Positions 8,221 through 17,245 are shown, numbered from the stretch's first letter. The stretch: DNA of 64,000 bases from Nocardia bhagyanarayanae (GCF_006716565.1 NZ_VFPG01000001.1:3348001-3412000), one strand, 5' to 3'. The notes: generated by a model from the sequence alone, not told the origin. Numbers and translations: made by a program.

Positions 8221-9356
8221 AGGACATCCCTGTCGGCGACCTTCACGACATAGCACTCGCCTTGTCGCCACCGGCTGTGTCGCAGTACCTTGCCGCGCAC
8301 GATTGGGAACTCGAGGCGCGGGTCCAAGACGTGAAAGAGATCTGGCGGCTTCCGGGTGAGGACGGCCTGCTGGGCCGAATAATGTTGCCCTTGGCAACCG
8401 ACTACGTCGACTTTCCTCGGCGCTTCCGGGAAACGATGCAAGCGCTCGCGACCATCTACGACTGGGATCCGGCGCAACTTGTCGAACGCATCGCCGCCGC
8501 ACGTGCCGACCTGTTCTTCGTGCGACTCGACCAGGAAATGATCGACGGCACGATCCCGTTCCGGCAGGCGGAAACGACTTTGGAAGCCCTGTTCCGGATG
8601 ATGAAGGCCGCCGCCACGACCGCGGACGATCCGACCCATTCCCACCGAGGTCGTAGATCGGCCACCGTGACGGAATTCCTCGAGGAGAATATCCGGCTGG
8701 GACATACCAAACGGGGCAGTTTCGTGTTCACCGTCGTATCGCGCCTCGGCGATGTAATGCCTACCGAGACAACTGGACTGCCGCAAGTTCCGTTTCCGCG
8801 TGCGGCGATGGCGACGCTCGCCAAGGGCTTGCAATCGACGCGCACCCTGGCCTTGCGCTGGGACGATCGCGCCTTGGAGCGCGCCGGTGAGCTGGGATTG
8901 AGTGCCAATTTGGTGGAATCGGTCTTGGAGCTCACGCAGCCGCAGGACTTACGTGCATTGGACCTGTCGTTCGATTGGGCAGCCGGCGAGCCGGCGCCGG
9001 TGCTGGAAAGTTCTCGAATCGTCATAGATCGCGATGCGATGGCGGGGTTGTCGCGCGTGCGTGAGCGCTTGGTTCGGAATGAGGAGCCACCGCGGCACGA
9101 AGCATTGCTCGGTGTCGTGCGGACGCTCAACCGCGACGATTTCGCCGACGGGGACGAGGAGGCCACAAGCATCGTCTTGTCCACGCATGTGGACGGTCGC
9201 CTGCGGAACGTGCACGTCCCGCTGGCTGGGACAGACTACGAATGGGCGATCGCTGCGCACCAGTCCAAGCGACCGATCGTCGTGGCGGGGGACTTGGCGT
9301 TCGAACGCGGAGCTTGGCGGCTGACCGGCGAAATAACCGTCGACCGGAGACTCTAG
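8214..9356 (+). CDS. Unrecognised partner of the DUF4365 protein
   Basis: 380 residues from a GTG at 8214; the next codon is also GTG (8217) and either could initiate, both overlapping the DUF4365 stop (8218-8220), so the two are translated as a unit. I recognise no catalytic motif. The N-terminal two thirds look mostly helical (ALATIYDWDPAQLVERIAAA, TLEALFRMMKAA). The last 60-70 residues alternate beta-like segments (IVLSTHVDGRLRNVHVPL, PIVVAGDLAFERGAWRLTGE), reminiscent of a small beta-barrel. No signal peptide or membrane span. The coupling to a possible nuclease suggests a specificity, sensor or immunity subunit; this is inference. GC is low like its neighbour. Confidence 0.8.
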   Translation: MVKDIPVGDLHDIALALSPPAVSQYLAAHDWELEARVQDVKEIWRLPGEDGLLGRIMLPLATDYVDFPRRFRETMQALATIYDWDPAQLVERIAAARADLFFVRLDQEMIDGTIPFRQAETTLEALFRMMKAAATTADDPTHSHRGRRSATVTEFLEENIRLGHTKRGSFVFTVVSRLGDVMPTETTGLPQVPFPRAAMATLAKGLQSTRTLALRWDDRALERAGELGLSANLVESVLELTQPQDLRALDLSFDWAAGEPAPVLESSRIVIDRDAMAGLSRVRERLVRNEEPPRHEALLGVVRTLNRDDFADGDEEATSIVLSTHVDGRLRNVHVPLAGTDYEWAIAAHQSKRPIVVAGDLAFERGAWRLTGEITVDRRL

Positions 9357-9392
9357 GATCGATCGACGTGACACCGACGGCGTCCGTGTGGC

Positions 9393-10250
9393 TCAGGTGC
9401 GGTGGAGGGTGGTCAGGAGGGTCGTGAGGATGGGGGAGCGGCGGGCGTCGTCGCGGAGGACGGCGCAGACGGGGATGCGCAGGCGGTGTTCGGCGAGTTG
9501 CAGGACGACGAGTCCTTCGGTGGGGCTCTGGGCGTAGAGGACGGTCCACGCTTCGGGGCGGTTGATCAGCTCCATGGTGGCGGTGTGGTCGGGCGGGATG
9601 GGCGGGCCGAAGGTGGGGCCGACGGGCAGGTCGGCGAAGGCGCTGCGAATGATGTTGTGCAGCAGCACCTGTTCCTGTTCGGGCGGCAGCAGCAGGGGGT
9701 AGGAGCTGAGGTCGTTGAGGGTGACGGTGTCGCGGGTGGCCAGCGGATGACCGCTCGTGGTGGCGATCACGAGGTCCTCGACCCAGAGCTGTTCCACCAT
9801 CAGGCCCGGCTGGTCGACACGCCCGCGGATCAGCGCGAGATCGCAGTCGCCGTCCGCGACGGCCGTGATGCGTTGGCGGAAGGGCTTGATCACGAATTCG
9901 ATCTCCGCGTCCGGGTGCGCGGCGCGCGCGGCCGCGATGGCGGACAGCGAGCGGCTCGCGAAGGACATGTTGGCCGCCAACCGGATTCGCGGCCCGGAGG
10001 CGCGAACCGCCGCGCGGATGGCGGATTCCAAGCTCAACATCTGTTTAGCCAGGGGAAGTAGCCTTGTGGTCGCGTCGGTAGGGACGACAGCCCTGGTAGA
10101 ACGCTCGAACAGCGGCACGCCGAGGTCGCGCTCGAGCCGCGCGATCTGATGACTGATCGCCGACTGCGAGATGAAACATCGGGCCGCGGCCCTGCTGAAG
10201 CTCAGTTCTTCGCAGACCGCGACGAAGTACGCCAGCTGCCGAAGCTCCAC
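9393..10250 (-). CDS. LysR-family transcriptional regulator
   Basis: 285 residues; GTG start at 10250 with GGAGCTTG upstream. N-terminal winged helix-turn-helix (MELRQLAYFVAVCEELSFSR, then AISHQIARLERDLGVPLFER) at residues 1-60, followed by the periplasmic-binding-protein-like effector domain (IRLAANMSFASRSLSAIAAA; ALIRGRVDQPGLMVEQLWVE). Divergent from the NADH dehydrogenase at 10363, with 112 bases between them, the usual geometry for a LysR regulator and its target. Its effector is unknown. I looked for a T-N11-A box in the intergenic region and found no convincing one. Confidence 0.9.
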   Translation of the reverse strand: MELRQLAYFVAVCEELSFSRAAARCFISQSAISHQIARLERDLGVPLFERSTRAVVPTDATTRLLPLAKQMLSLESAIRAAVRASGPRIRLAANMSFASRSLSAIAAARAAHPDAEIEFVIKPFRQRITAVADGDCDLALIRGRVDQPGLMVEQLWVEDLVIATTSGHPLATRDTVTLNDLSSYPLLLPPEQEQVLLHNIIRSAFADLPVGPTFGPPIPPDHTATMELINRPEAWTVLYAQSPTEGLVVLQLAEHRLRIPVCAVLRDDARRSPILTTLLTTLHRT

Positions 10251-10362
10251 GACAAGCTCCTATTCATGAGCAATCCAGATAAGAGTCATCTTCATTATGC
10301 GCCGTAACCGGTGAAATATCTGCGTTCCCGATGACGGTTGGTAATGAGAGAAGGAGGCTGTC

Positions 10363-11634
10363 ATGGAACACGCAGATGTGGTCGTCGTCGGATCGGGATT
10401 CGGGGGGCTGGCCGCCGCCAAACAACTCGCCAAGTCGGGTATCGACTTCGTACTCATTTCGAGCACGCCGGAGCACCTGTTCCAGCCGTTGCTCTACCAG
10501 GTCGCGACGGGTGTGCTGGCGTCGCACGAGATCGCGCCGCCCATCAAGTCGGTGCTGCGCAGGCACAAGGAAGCCGATGTGCGCCTCGGCGAGGTTGTCG
10601 CCATCGATCCCGACAAAGCGATCGTGACCTACGTCACCGACGGTGTGCGCCACGAGATTCGGTACGGCTCGCTGATCGCGGCCACCGGCGCGTCGCAGTC
10701 CTATTTCGGCCGTGACGATTTCGCCGAGAAGACTTTCGCCCTCAAGACCATCGACGACGCGAAACTGCTTCGCGCCCAGATCGAACGGGTCTTCGCCGAG
10801 GCCGCGACCGCGGACCCCGAGACCAAGAGCAGGCTGCTCAGCTTCGTGGTGGTCGGCGCGGGCGCGACCGGCGTGGAAGTCGCCGGTCAGCTCAAAGAGC
10901 TCGCGAAAAGGTACTACCACCAAGAGGTCTCGGTCAGCCTGGTGGAGGGCGCCGGAGAGGTGTTGCCGCCCTTCGGCGGTGGGCTCTCGGAGTACGCGAA
11001 GAAGTCGTTGACCGGAAGCGGCGTCGAGGTGCTCGTCGACACGTTCGTCACCGACATCGAACCGGGCAAGGTGACCGTCAAGGACAAGGCGGGCGTGGAG
11101 CGCAAGATCGGCGCCGAGACCGTGGTCTGGTCGGCGGGTGTGCAGGCGGGCGGGTTCGCGAAGATCCTGGCCGAGGCCACCGGCGTCGAGACCGACCGCG
11201 CCGGACGGCTGCTGGTCAACCCCGACCTCACCGTCGCCGGCTACGCCGACATCTACGCGATCGGCGACATGACCTCGCTCAACGGCTACCCCGGTCAGTC
11301 GCCGGTGGCCATGCAGGAGGGCAGGCACGCCGCCGACATCATCCGCCGCAAGAAGCAGCCCGGTACCCCGTTCAAGTACTGGGACAAGGGCAGCATGGCG
11401 GTGATCAGCCGGTTCAGCGCGGTGGTGAAGCTCAACGAGAAGATCACCTTCCGCGGCGTGATCGCCTGGGTCATGTGGCTCGCGGTGCACCTGCTGTACC
11501 TGGTGGGCTTCCGCAACCGCTTCGCGGCGGTGGCCTCGTGGCTGGTCGCCTTCATCGGCAGCGGCCGCCCCGGTTTCGACGAGGTGGAATCGACACCGAC
11601 ACAGGCGCGCGCACCCGAACGCGTCGCCGCCTGA
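10363..11634 (+). CDS. ndh: Type II NADH:quinone oxidoreductase (NDH-2)
   Basis: 423 residues; ATG at 10363 behind a near-perfect AGGAGG. FAD-binding GxGxxG at residues 10-15 (VVGSGFGGLAAA), the NADH-binding second Rossmann motif VVGAGATGVEVAG, and the FAD-contact IYAIGDMTSLNGYPGQSPV. The C-terminal hydrophobic segment (about 362-400, VIAWVMWLAVHLLYLVGF) is the membrane-anchoring helix of NDH-2. It oxidises cytosolic NADH and reduces menaquinone without pumping protons. Many actinobacteria carry two copies; this may be a secondary one because it lies in an accessory insertion. Likely regulated by the divergent LysR protein and ended by the hairpin at 11648-11679. Confidence 0.93.
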   Translation: MEHADVVVVGSGFGGLAAAKQLAKSGIDFVLISSTPEHLFQPLLYQVATGVLASHEIAPPIKSVLRRHKEADVRLGEVVAIDPDKAIVTYVTDGVRHEIRYGSLIAATGASQSYFGRDDFAEKTFALKTIDDAKLLRAQIERVFAEAATADPETKSRLLSFVVVGAGATGVEVAGQLKELAKRYYHQEVSVSLVEGAGEVLPPFGGGLSEYAKKSLTGSGVEVLVDTFVTDIEPGKVTVKDKAGVERKIGAETVVWSAGVQAGGFAKILAEATGVETDRAGRLLVNPDLTVAGYADIYAIGDMTSLNGYPGQSPVAMQEGRHAADIIRRKKQPGTPFKYWDKGSMAVISRFSAVVKLNEKITFRGVIAWVMWLAVHLLYLVGFRNRFAAVASWLVAFIGSGRPGFDEVESTPTQARAPERVAA

Positions 11635-11647
11635 GCGCACCCGAACG

Positions 11648-11679
11648 AATCGCACCGATGCCCGCGCATCGGTGCGATT
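11648..11679 (+). terminator. Hairpin after ndh
   Basis: Perfect 13-bp stem AATCGCACCGATG (11648-11660) and its complement (11667-11679) with a 6-base CCCGCG loop, 14 bases after the ndh stop codon. Confidence 0.85.
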
Positions 11680-11863
11680 GCCGTTTCCGGGCGCTGAAAG
11701 GTTGCCTAAGCAGGGGAAAGGCGACTCCACGACGCGTCGATGCTAACGGTGCGCGTCGGGTCGGTGAACCTTGGGTGTGACCGGCGTCTCGTTAACCTAG
11801 CCTGCATCGGCACGCAACTTCGAGGTTGCCCCGGCGCAGTGTCGGACTGGCTTCATCACGGAT

Positions 11864-12691
11864 ATGACTATTTCGTCCGTGCTGACAGCCCCGGCTCGAC
11901 CGACGGACTCGGGGGTGGAACGGTCGCGCTATTCGCTGGTCGTCTCGTCCGACGCCGAGCACAGGGAGGCGGCGCAGCGGCTGCGCTACGGCGTGTTCGC
12001 CAACGAGCCGGGCTTCCGCATCCCCGACAACGGCACCGGGCTGGACGCCGACCGCTTCGACGAGCACTGCGACCACCTGCTGGTTCGCGACGACGCCACC
12101 GAGCAGTTCGTCGGCTGCTACCGGATGCTGCCGCCGGACAAGGTCGCCGCGGCGGGCGGGTACTACACGGCCACCGAATTCGACCTCGCCCAGCTGGATC
12201 CCGAGGGTCAGCGGATCGTCGAGATGGGCAGGGCCTGCGTGGTGCCGGACCACCGCAACGGCTCGGTGCTCACTCTCATGTGGGCGGGCATCCTGCACTA
12301 CATCCAGCTCACCGGATACGAGTGGGTGATGGGCTGCGTGTCGGTGCCGATGCAGGACTCTCCGGCGGATCCGGCGGGCGTCAACGTGCGCGGTGTGCGG
12401 GACATGCTGCTCGGGCGACACGCCTCCGATCCGGAGCGGCGGGTGCACCCGCACCGTCCGGTGGTCGTCGACGGCAAGACGCTCGACGAGCTGACCCCGC
12501 CCGCGCGGCCCAAGCTGCCGCCGCTGCTGCGCGGCTACCTGCGCCTCGGCGCGGAGATCTGCGGCGAGCCCGCGCACGATCCCGACTTCGCGGTCGCCGA
12601 CTTCGTCGCTCTGCTCGGCCTGGACACCATCAACACGAGGTACCTGGACCGACTACAGGGCGCTGCCGCGGCCCTCGACGGGGGGCGGTGA
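11864..12691 (+). CDS. OlsB-like GNAT N-acyltransferase (Rv3027c-like)
   Basis: 275 residues from the ATG at 11864. The protein has the hemolysin/OlsB-type GNAT fold: EHREAAQRLRYGVFANEPGF, FDEHCDHLLVRDDATEQFVG CYRML, and EMGRACVVPDHRNGSVLTLMW. OlsB enzymes put a 3-hydroxyacyl chain from ACP on the amino group of ornithine. The next gene, coupled by a GTGA overlap, is an O-acyltransferase of the OlsA/PlsC type, so the pair could make ornithine lipid or a related aminolipid; mycobacteria are reported to contain ornithine lipids. M. tuberculosis Rv3027c-Rv3026c are the counterparts. The substrate is inferred, not shown. Two TANNNT-like boxes (TAACCT, TAGCCT) lie near 11797-11808. Confidence 0.8.
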   Translation: MTISSVLTAPARPTDSGVERSRYSLVVSSDAEHREAAQRLRYGVFANEPGFRIPDNGTGLDADRFDEHCDHLLVRDDATEQFVGCYRMLPPDKVAAAGGYYTATEFDLAQLDPEGQRIVEMGRACVVPDHRNGSVLTLMWAGILHYIQLTGYEWVMGCVSVPMQDSPADPAGVNVRGVRDMLLGRHASDPERRVHPHRPVVVDGKTLDELTPPARPKLPPLLRGYLRLGAEICGEPAHDPDFAVADFVALLGLDTINTRYLDRLQGAAAALDGGR

Positions 12692-13821
12692 GGACCGTGG
12701 TCTTCGAGGCGCCGCCCGCACAGGCCGTGCACGCGTGGATGCCGTCGAGCCCCTGCGGGCCCGGTTGCATCGAGCCGATCGGTGAGATCGGCACGGCGCG
12801 GGTGGTCGCCCGCGCGCTCGGCGTCGCCGGGCTGCTGCTGACCTATCCGATGTGCCACCTCGCGACACCTGCGGGACGGCGCGAAAACCTACAGCGCGAA
12901 TACGCGCGGATGCTGCTGCGCTGTCTCGGGATGCGACTGCGCGTGGTGGACAAGCGCATTCCCACCGATCCGGTGCCCGCCGAGCGCGCGATCGCCTCCC
13001 GCGTCGGCGCCGAACGCGCCGCGTCCGCGGCCGCCACCGCCGACGTCCGTTACGCCGATCGCGGCACCGGCGTGCTCGTGGTGACCGGGCACATCGGTTG
13101 GACCGACGTCGTCGCGCTGGCCGCGGTGCAGCCGCTCGGATTCGTCGCGCGCGCCGATCTGATCGACTGGCCGCTGCTCGGCGGGCTGGCGAAGCTGATG
13201 CGCGTCATCCCGATCGAACGCGAGCGGCTGCGCCAGCTGCCGGACATCGTCGGCCAGCTGGGCGCGCGCCTCGCCGCGGGCGAGCGTGTCGCCGTCTTCC
13301 CGGAGGGCACCACCTGGTGCGGCCGCGCGTACGGCACCATGCGGCCCGCACTGTTCCAGGCCGCGATCGACACCGGAACCTTCGTACAGCCCGTGCGGCT
13401 GCGCTACCTGGACGGGCACGGCGACCGCTGCACCGTCCCCGGCTTCGTCGGCGAGGATTCCTTCGGTGACTCGGCCCTGCGCGTGTTGCGTTCCCGCGGC
13501 ATGATCGCCGAGATCGTCCTCGAGCCGCCGGAGTACCCGGGCCTGGACCGCAAGGATCTGGCCCGCCGCTGTGAGCTGGCCGTGCGCGGCGACGAACGCT
13601 CTCGGCACGGACTGAACGACACCCGGTGGATCGAGGCCACCGCGACCCGGGTGGAGGACCCGGCGCCCGCCGCCGAACCGACGGCGCCTGCCGCGGTCAC
13701 CCACAGCGGCGTGGATCGGCGTGGACTGCGCAGCCGCGCGGTCGCGGTCTTCCGCGGTCGCGGGCGCGTGCCGGAGCATGCGCCGCGTGCCGAGACCGCA
13801 TCCGACAGCGCACCCGCCTGA
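12688..13821 (+). CDS. PlsC/OlsA-type 1-acyl-lipid O-acyltransferase (Rv3026c-like)
   Basis: 377 residues from a GTG (12688) that overlaps the upstream TGA; the frame is open further upstream but only as shadow of the GNAT gene. The acyltransferase core shows the HX4D motif GHIGWTD (His135, Asp140) and the substrate-binding FPEGTTW (Glu206). A hydrophobic segment (VVARALGVAGLLLTYPM, about residues 33-50) probably anchors it to the membrane. The family acylates the sn-2 hydroxyl of lysophosphatidate or the hydroxyl of lyso-ornithine lipid. The C-terminal tail (about residues 325-377) is Ala/Pro/Arg-rich and probably disordered. Cotranslated with the OlsB-like gene, which favours the aminolipid role. 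Confidence 0.85.
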   Translation: MRTVVFEAPPAQAVHAWMPSSPCGPGCIEPIGEIGTARVVARALGVAGLLLTYPMCHLATPAGRRENLQREYARMLLRCLGMRLRVVDKRIPTDPVPAERAIASRVGAERAASAAATADVRYADRGTGVLVVTGHIGWTDVVALAAVQPLGFVARADLIDWPLLGGLAKLMRVIPIERERLRQLPDIVGQLGARLAAGERVAVFPEGTTWCGRAYGTMRPALFQAAIDTGTFVQPVRLRYLDGHGDRCTVPGFVGEDSFGDSALRVLRSRGMIAEIVLEPPEYPGLDRKDLARRCELAVRGDERSRHGLNDTRWIEATATRVEDPAPAAEPTAPAAVTHSGVDRRGLRSRAVAVFRGRGRVPEHAPRAETASDSAPA

Positions 13822-13848
13822 GCCCGCCGCGCGGCGAGCGACCCGTCG

Positions 13849-14793
13849 CTAACTCGCCTCGGCGAGTTCTAGCGTCCTGACGCTACGTTCCACGTCCGGC
13901 GGCAGCGTTCGCCGCTGTGCCAGAGCCCGAGGCAGGCGGCGAACGATCGCCGCGATCGTCAGCAGCGTCTCCGGTTCGCGCGTCGCTCGACGCAGCAGGT
14001 CTGCGGTCTCGGCCGCACACCGCCGCAGCGGCCGCCGCATCCAGACCACCAACGCGCTGTTGCGCCGTTCGGTCCGCTTGCGCCGGCTGTTGGGTGGGCG
14101 TTGCGCCGAGGGGTGGTGGTGGGCGCGGACGTCCGGCACATAGCAGAGGTGCCAGCCGCGGGCGGCCATGTCGAGCGAGAGCAACGTTTCCTCGCCACCG
14201 ACGCCGAACAGCGGATTGAATCCGCCCGCTTGCAGGTACGCCTCCTTGCGGACGATCGCCGCGCAGGCGATGAAGCCGAGAACCGACGGGCCGGGCAGGC
14301 CGGGGAGGTGACCGAGCGGGCTGCGCGCCATCAGTTCGTTGACGGGATCCTCGCGCTGGTCCGCGCCGACGAGCGTGCGTCCCGCGACGAGGCCCAGCCG
14401 GGGATGTTCGTCCAGCAGCCGCTCGGCTTCCGGGATGGCGTCGGCGGCCCACCAGGAGTCGTCGTCGCTGAAGGCGACGTAGGGGGTCCGTGCCATCGCG
14501 ACGCCGAGGTTGCGCGCCGCCGCCGCGAGATTGCGGGGCAGCCGGACGACTTCCACATCCGGAAAGGCCTCCGCCGTGCCCGCGGTGTCGTCGTCGGATG
14601 CGTTGTCCAGCACCACGATCGCGGGACTCGGGCGCAGTGCCCGCAACTCGGTCAAGGTGCGGGCCAGCTCGGCGGCGCGATTGCGGGTGGCGATGACGAC
14701 GGTGGTGCGTGCCGTGCTCGGAGCTCGCGACGCGTCTCGGTAGTCGCTCTCCGGCAACACCGGCGTACTGGGGCCTACATCGGGGCCGGGCAC
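13849..14793 (-). CDS. GT2 family glycosyltransferase
   Basis: 314 residues from the GTG at 14793, which overlaps the end of the aldehyde dehydrogenase gene by 19 bases; the open frame extends further but as shadow of that gene. GT-A fold: TTVVIATRNRAAELARTL, VVLDNASDDDT, the metal-binding acidic run in YVAFSDDDSWW, and GVGGEETLLSLDMAARGW, which carries the ED-type catalytic region. No membrane span, so it acts on a lipid-linked or nucleotide-linked acceptor in the cytoplasm. The C-terminal 80 residues are Arg-rich. Start of the surface-glycan cluster, on the opposite strand to most of it. Acceptor and donor are unknown. Confidence 0.85.
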   Translation of the reverse strand: MPGPDVGPSTPVLPESDYRDASRAPSTARTTVVIATRNRAAELARTLTELRALRPSPAIVVLDNASDDDTAGTAEAFPDVEVVRLPRNLAAAARNLGVAMARTPYVAFSDDDSWWAADAIPEAERLLDEHPRLGLVAGRTLVGADQREDPVNELMARSPLGHLPGLPGPSVLGFIACAAIVRKEAYLQAGGFNPLFGVGGEETLLSLDMAARGWHLCYVPDVRAHHHPSAQRPPNSRRKRTERRNSALVVWMRRPLRRCAAETADLLRRATREPETLLTIAAIVRRLPRALAQRRTLPPDVERSVRTLELAEAS

Positions 14794-16160
14794 AGGTGCA
14801 CCACCTTCGTCTGGGTCATCTCGTCCAGCAGTTCGGGCCCGTAACCGAAGCCGGTTCCGCTGGCCCGACGGGGATGCGCCGCACCGCCGGGCGCTCCGCC
14901 GAACACCGCGTTGATCTTCACCGTGCCGACCGGCAGTTCCCGCCAGGCGCGTTGCGCGTTGGCCATCGACGGGGTGAGCACGGTCGCCGCGAGACCGTAA
15001 TCGTCGTTCGCGGCCTCCCCGAGACCCTGTTCGAAGGTGTTCACCACGCGCACCGGCGCGACCGGACCGAACGTTTCCTCGCGCATGATCCGCATGCCGG
15101 GATCGCAGTGTGCCAGCACGGTGGCCGGATACCACGCGCCCGCGCCGTCCGGCATGGTTCCGCCGGTCAGCAGTTCGGCGCCGTCGTCGACCGCCTCGCG
15201 CACCTGGGCGTGCACCTGATCACGATGGCGCCGGTCGACCAACGGCGCCGCACGCCAGGACTCGGCCTCGGCGACCAGCGCCGCGAGAAAGGCCTCCGCG
15301 ACGTCTTGGTGCACGAAGATCCGCTCGACGGACACGCAGATCTGACCGGCGTTGGCGAACGCGCCGAGCGCCGCCTGCCCGGCGGCCCACACGGGATCCA
15401 CACCGGTGTCGACGACGAGCGCGTCGTTGCCGCCGTTCTCCAGCAGGGCCTTGGCGCCCGTGGCCGCAACGCTTTTCGCGATCGACCGTCCCGTGACGGT
15501 GCTGCCGACGTGCGCGACGACGTCCACGTCGGTGCGTGCGGCGAGCAGCGCGCCGACCCTCCCATCGCCCTGCACCGTCTGCAGAACACCCTCGGGCAGG
15601 GCACCGGCGAAGAGCTCGCCGAGCAGAGCGCCGGTATGCGGCGCGCGTTCGCTCGGCTTGTACACGACCGTGTTTCCCGTGACCAGCGCCGCGCTGAGCA
15701 GACCGCAGGACACCGCGACGGGATCGTTCCACGGCGTCAGCGCGACGACGACGCCGCGCGGTTCCCACACCATGAAGTCGGTCGCGTCGAAATCGCCCTG
15801 CAGGCTCTTGCCCCGGTGCACCGGTCCCAGTTCGGCGTATTGCTCCAACGTCGCGGCCGCGGCCGACACCCCCTCCTTGCCCTCCGGCCGAGGGCGTCCG
15901 GTTTCGCGGTGGTTGAGCTCGGCGAGATCGTCGGCGCGCTCGCGGAGCGAGGCGGCGCAGGTGCGAAGCGCCGCCGCCCGCTCGGCCGCCGGGGTGCGCG
16001 CCCACGCGGGCTGGACACGGTTGGCCAGCTCCACCCGCTGATCGATCTCGGCGAGCCCGGTCATGGGCACCGTGCCGACGGTGGCGCCGGTGGCGGGATC
16101 GAGGATCTCGATCGTCGCCCCGTCTTCGGTGGGAAACGTGACAGCTCTCGGTCCGCTCAT
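14775..16160 (-). CDS. Aldehyde dehydrogenase family protein
   Basis: 461 residues from the ATG at 16160 (MSGPRAVTFPTEDGATIEIL); an upstream extension to 16256 would overlap the divergent promoter. NAD(P)-dependent aldehyde dehydrogenase: TPWNDPVAVSCGLLSAALVTGN, VVYKPSERAPHTG, the catalytic Glu241 in ALLENGGND and the nucleophile Cys275 in NAGQICVSVERI, 34 residues apart as usual, and EETFGPVAPV. The motif ENGGND departs from the usual ELGGxx. Closest in type to succinate-semialdehyde or glycolaldehyde-type dehydrogenases, but substrate cannot be read from sequence. It overlaps the downstream GT2 gene, so the pair is an operon; a link to glycan precursor metabolism is possible. Confidence 0.88.
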   Translation of the reverse strand: MSGPRAVTFPTEDGATIEILDPATGATVGTVPMTGLAEIDQRVELANRVQPAWARTPAAERAAALRTCAASLRERADDLAELNHRETGRPRPEGKEGVSAAAATLEQYAELGPVHRGKSLQGDFDATDFMVWEPRGVVVALTPWNDPVAVSCGLLSAALVTGNTVVYKPSERAPHTGALLGELFAGALPEGVLQTVQGDGRVGALLAARTDVDVVAHVGSTVTGRSIAKSVAATGAKALLENGGNDALVVDTGVDPVWAAGQAALGAFANAGQICVSVERIFVHQDVAEAFLAALVAEAESWRAAPLVDRRHRDQVHAQVREAVDDGAELLTGGTMPDGAGAWYPATVLAHCDPGMRIMREETFGPVAPVRVVNTFEQGLGEAANDDYGLAATVLTPSMANAQRAWRELPVGTVKINAVFGGAPGGAAHPRRASGTGFGYGPELLDEMTQTKVVHLCPAPM

Positions 16161-16267
16161 ACCGCGGGCGTTGCCTGCGGCCCGCGATTCAAACCCGTGC
16201 GGCCACAGCCGTGCCGGTGGTGCGAGGGCCAGGTTTGATCCGATCACGACAGGCAACAGCTATCGAC

Positions 16268-17245
16268 GTGGCCGACACTGTCGAACGGCGCACCGTGCTG
16301 CTGTGGCATGTGCACGGCTCGTGGACGACGTCGTTCGTCCAAGGGCCGCACCGTTATCTGGTCCCCGTGGTGCAAGGCGGTGGGCCATGGGGGCGTGGGC
16401 TCTGCGGCAGGGACTGGCCGTCCGTCGAAGAGGTGCTCGCGCGAGAACTGCGCGAGACCGAGCCGGACGTGGTCGTTCTGCAACGCCCGGAGGAGATCGA
16501 GCTCACCGAGCGCTGGCTGGGCCGCCGTCCCGGCGCCGATATTCCCGCGGTTTACGTCGAGCACAACACTCCGCGCCCCAGCGCGGCCACGACCAGGCAT
16601 CCGCTGGCGGATCGCGCCGACATCCCGCTGGTGCACGTCACGCATTTCAACGAGCTCATGTGGGACAACGGAATCGCGCCGACCCGGGTCGTGCCGCACG
16701 GCATCGTGGACCCCGGCGCGCTCTACACCGGCGAGCTGCCGCACGGCGTAGCGCTGATCAACGAACCGATGCGGCGCGGCCGGATCACGGGCAGCGATCT
16801 GTTGCCCGACCTGGCGATGGCGGGACCCATCGATCTGTACGGCATCGGCGCGGACGGCTTCACGACGGACAGACCCACCCGGCATCCGATTCGCGGAATC
16901 GGCGATTTCGCACAGTCGGCATTGCACCGGGAAATGGCGCGGCGACGGATATACCTGCACACCGCGCGGTGGACCTCGCTCGGCCTGTCGCTGCTCGAGG
17001 CGATGCACCTGGCGATGCCGGTGGTCGCACTGGCCACCACCGAGGCCGTGTGCGCGGTGCCGCCGGAAGCCGGCGCGCTCTCGTGCGATATCGCGTCGCT
17101 CACCGCGAAATTCCACGAATTCCTGCACGAACCCGATCTCGCGGTACTCGCGGGCAAGGCCGGACGGCAGTTCGCGCTGGAGCATTACGGCCTCGACGCC
17201 TTCCTGCGTCGGTGGAATTCCCTACTCGCGGAGGTCACCGGATGA
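16268..17245 (+). CDS. GT4-like glycosyltransferase
   Basis: 325 residues from the GTG at 16268; a GTG at 16211 in the same frame is the alternative. The fold looks GT-B: TVLLWHVHGSWTTSFVQG at the N-terminus, DVVVLQRPEEIELTERW, VYVEHNTPRP and VVPHGIVDPG in the linker region, and a C-terminal donor domain with YLHTARWTSLGLSLLEAMHL, where the E-x-M-H block corresponds to the GT4 EX7E motif. No signal peptide. It is coupled by an ATGA overlap to the epimerase gene, which could supply its donor sugar (UDP-xylose or similar). Divergent from the aldehyde dehydrogenase. Confidence 0.8.
   Translation: MADTVERRTVLLWHVHGSWTTSFVQGPHRYLVPVVQGGGPWGRGLCGRDWPSVEEVLARELRETEPDVVVLQRPEEIELTERWLGRRPGADIPAVYVEHNTPRPSAATTRHPLADRADIPLVHVTHFNELMWDNGIAPTRVVPHGIVDPGALYTGELPHGVALINEPMRRGRITGSDLLPDLAMAGPIDLYGIGADGFTTDRPTRHPIRGIGDFAQSALHREMARRRIYLHTARWTSLGLSLLEAMHLAMPVVALATTEAVCAVPPEAGALSCDIASLTAKFHEFLHEPDLAVLAGKAGRQFALEHYGLDAFLRRWNSLLAEVTG

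Noticed and set aside
10251..10362. LysR T-N11-A box between the LysR and ndh genes
   Set aside because: AT-rich, but no symmetric T-N11-A arrangement stood out; regulation is inferred from gene order only.
11697..11810. IdeR/DtxR-like half boxes (GGTTGCCTAAG, TTAACCTAGCC)
   Set aside because: Each matches only about half of the 19-base iron box and they are 100 bases apart; not enough for an iron-regulation claim.
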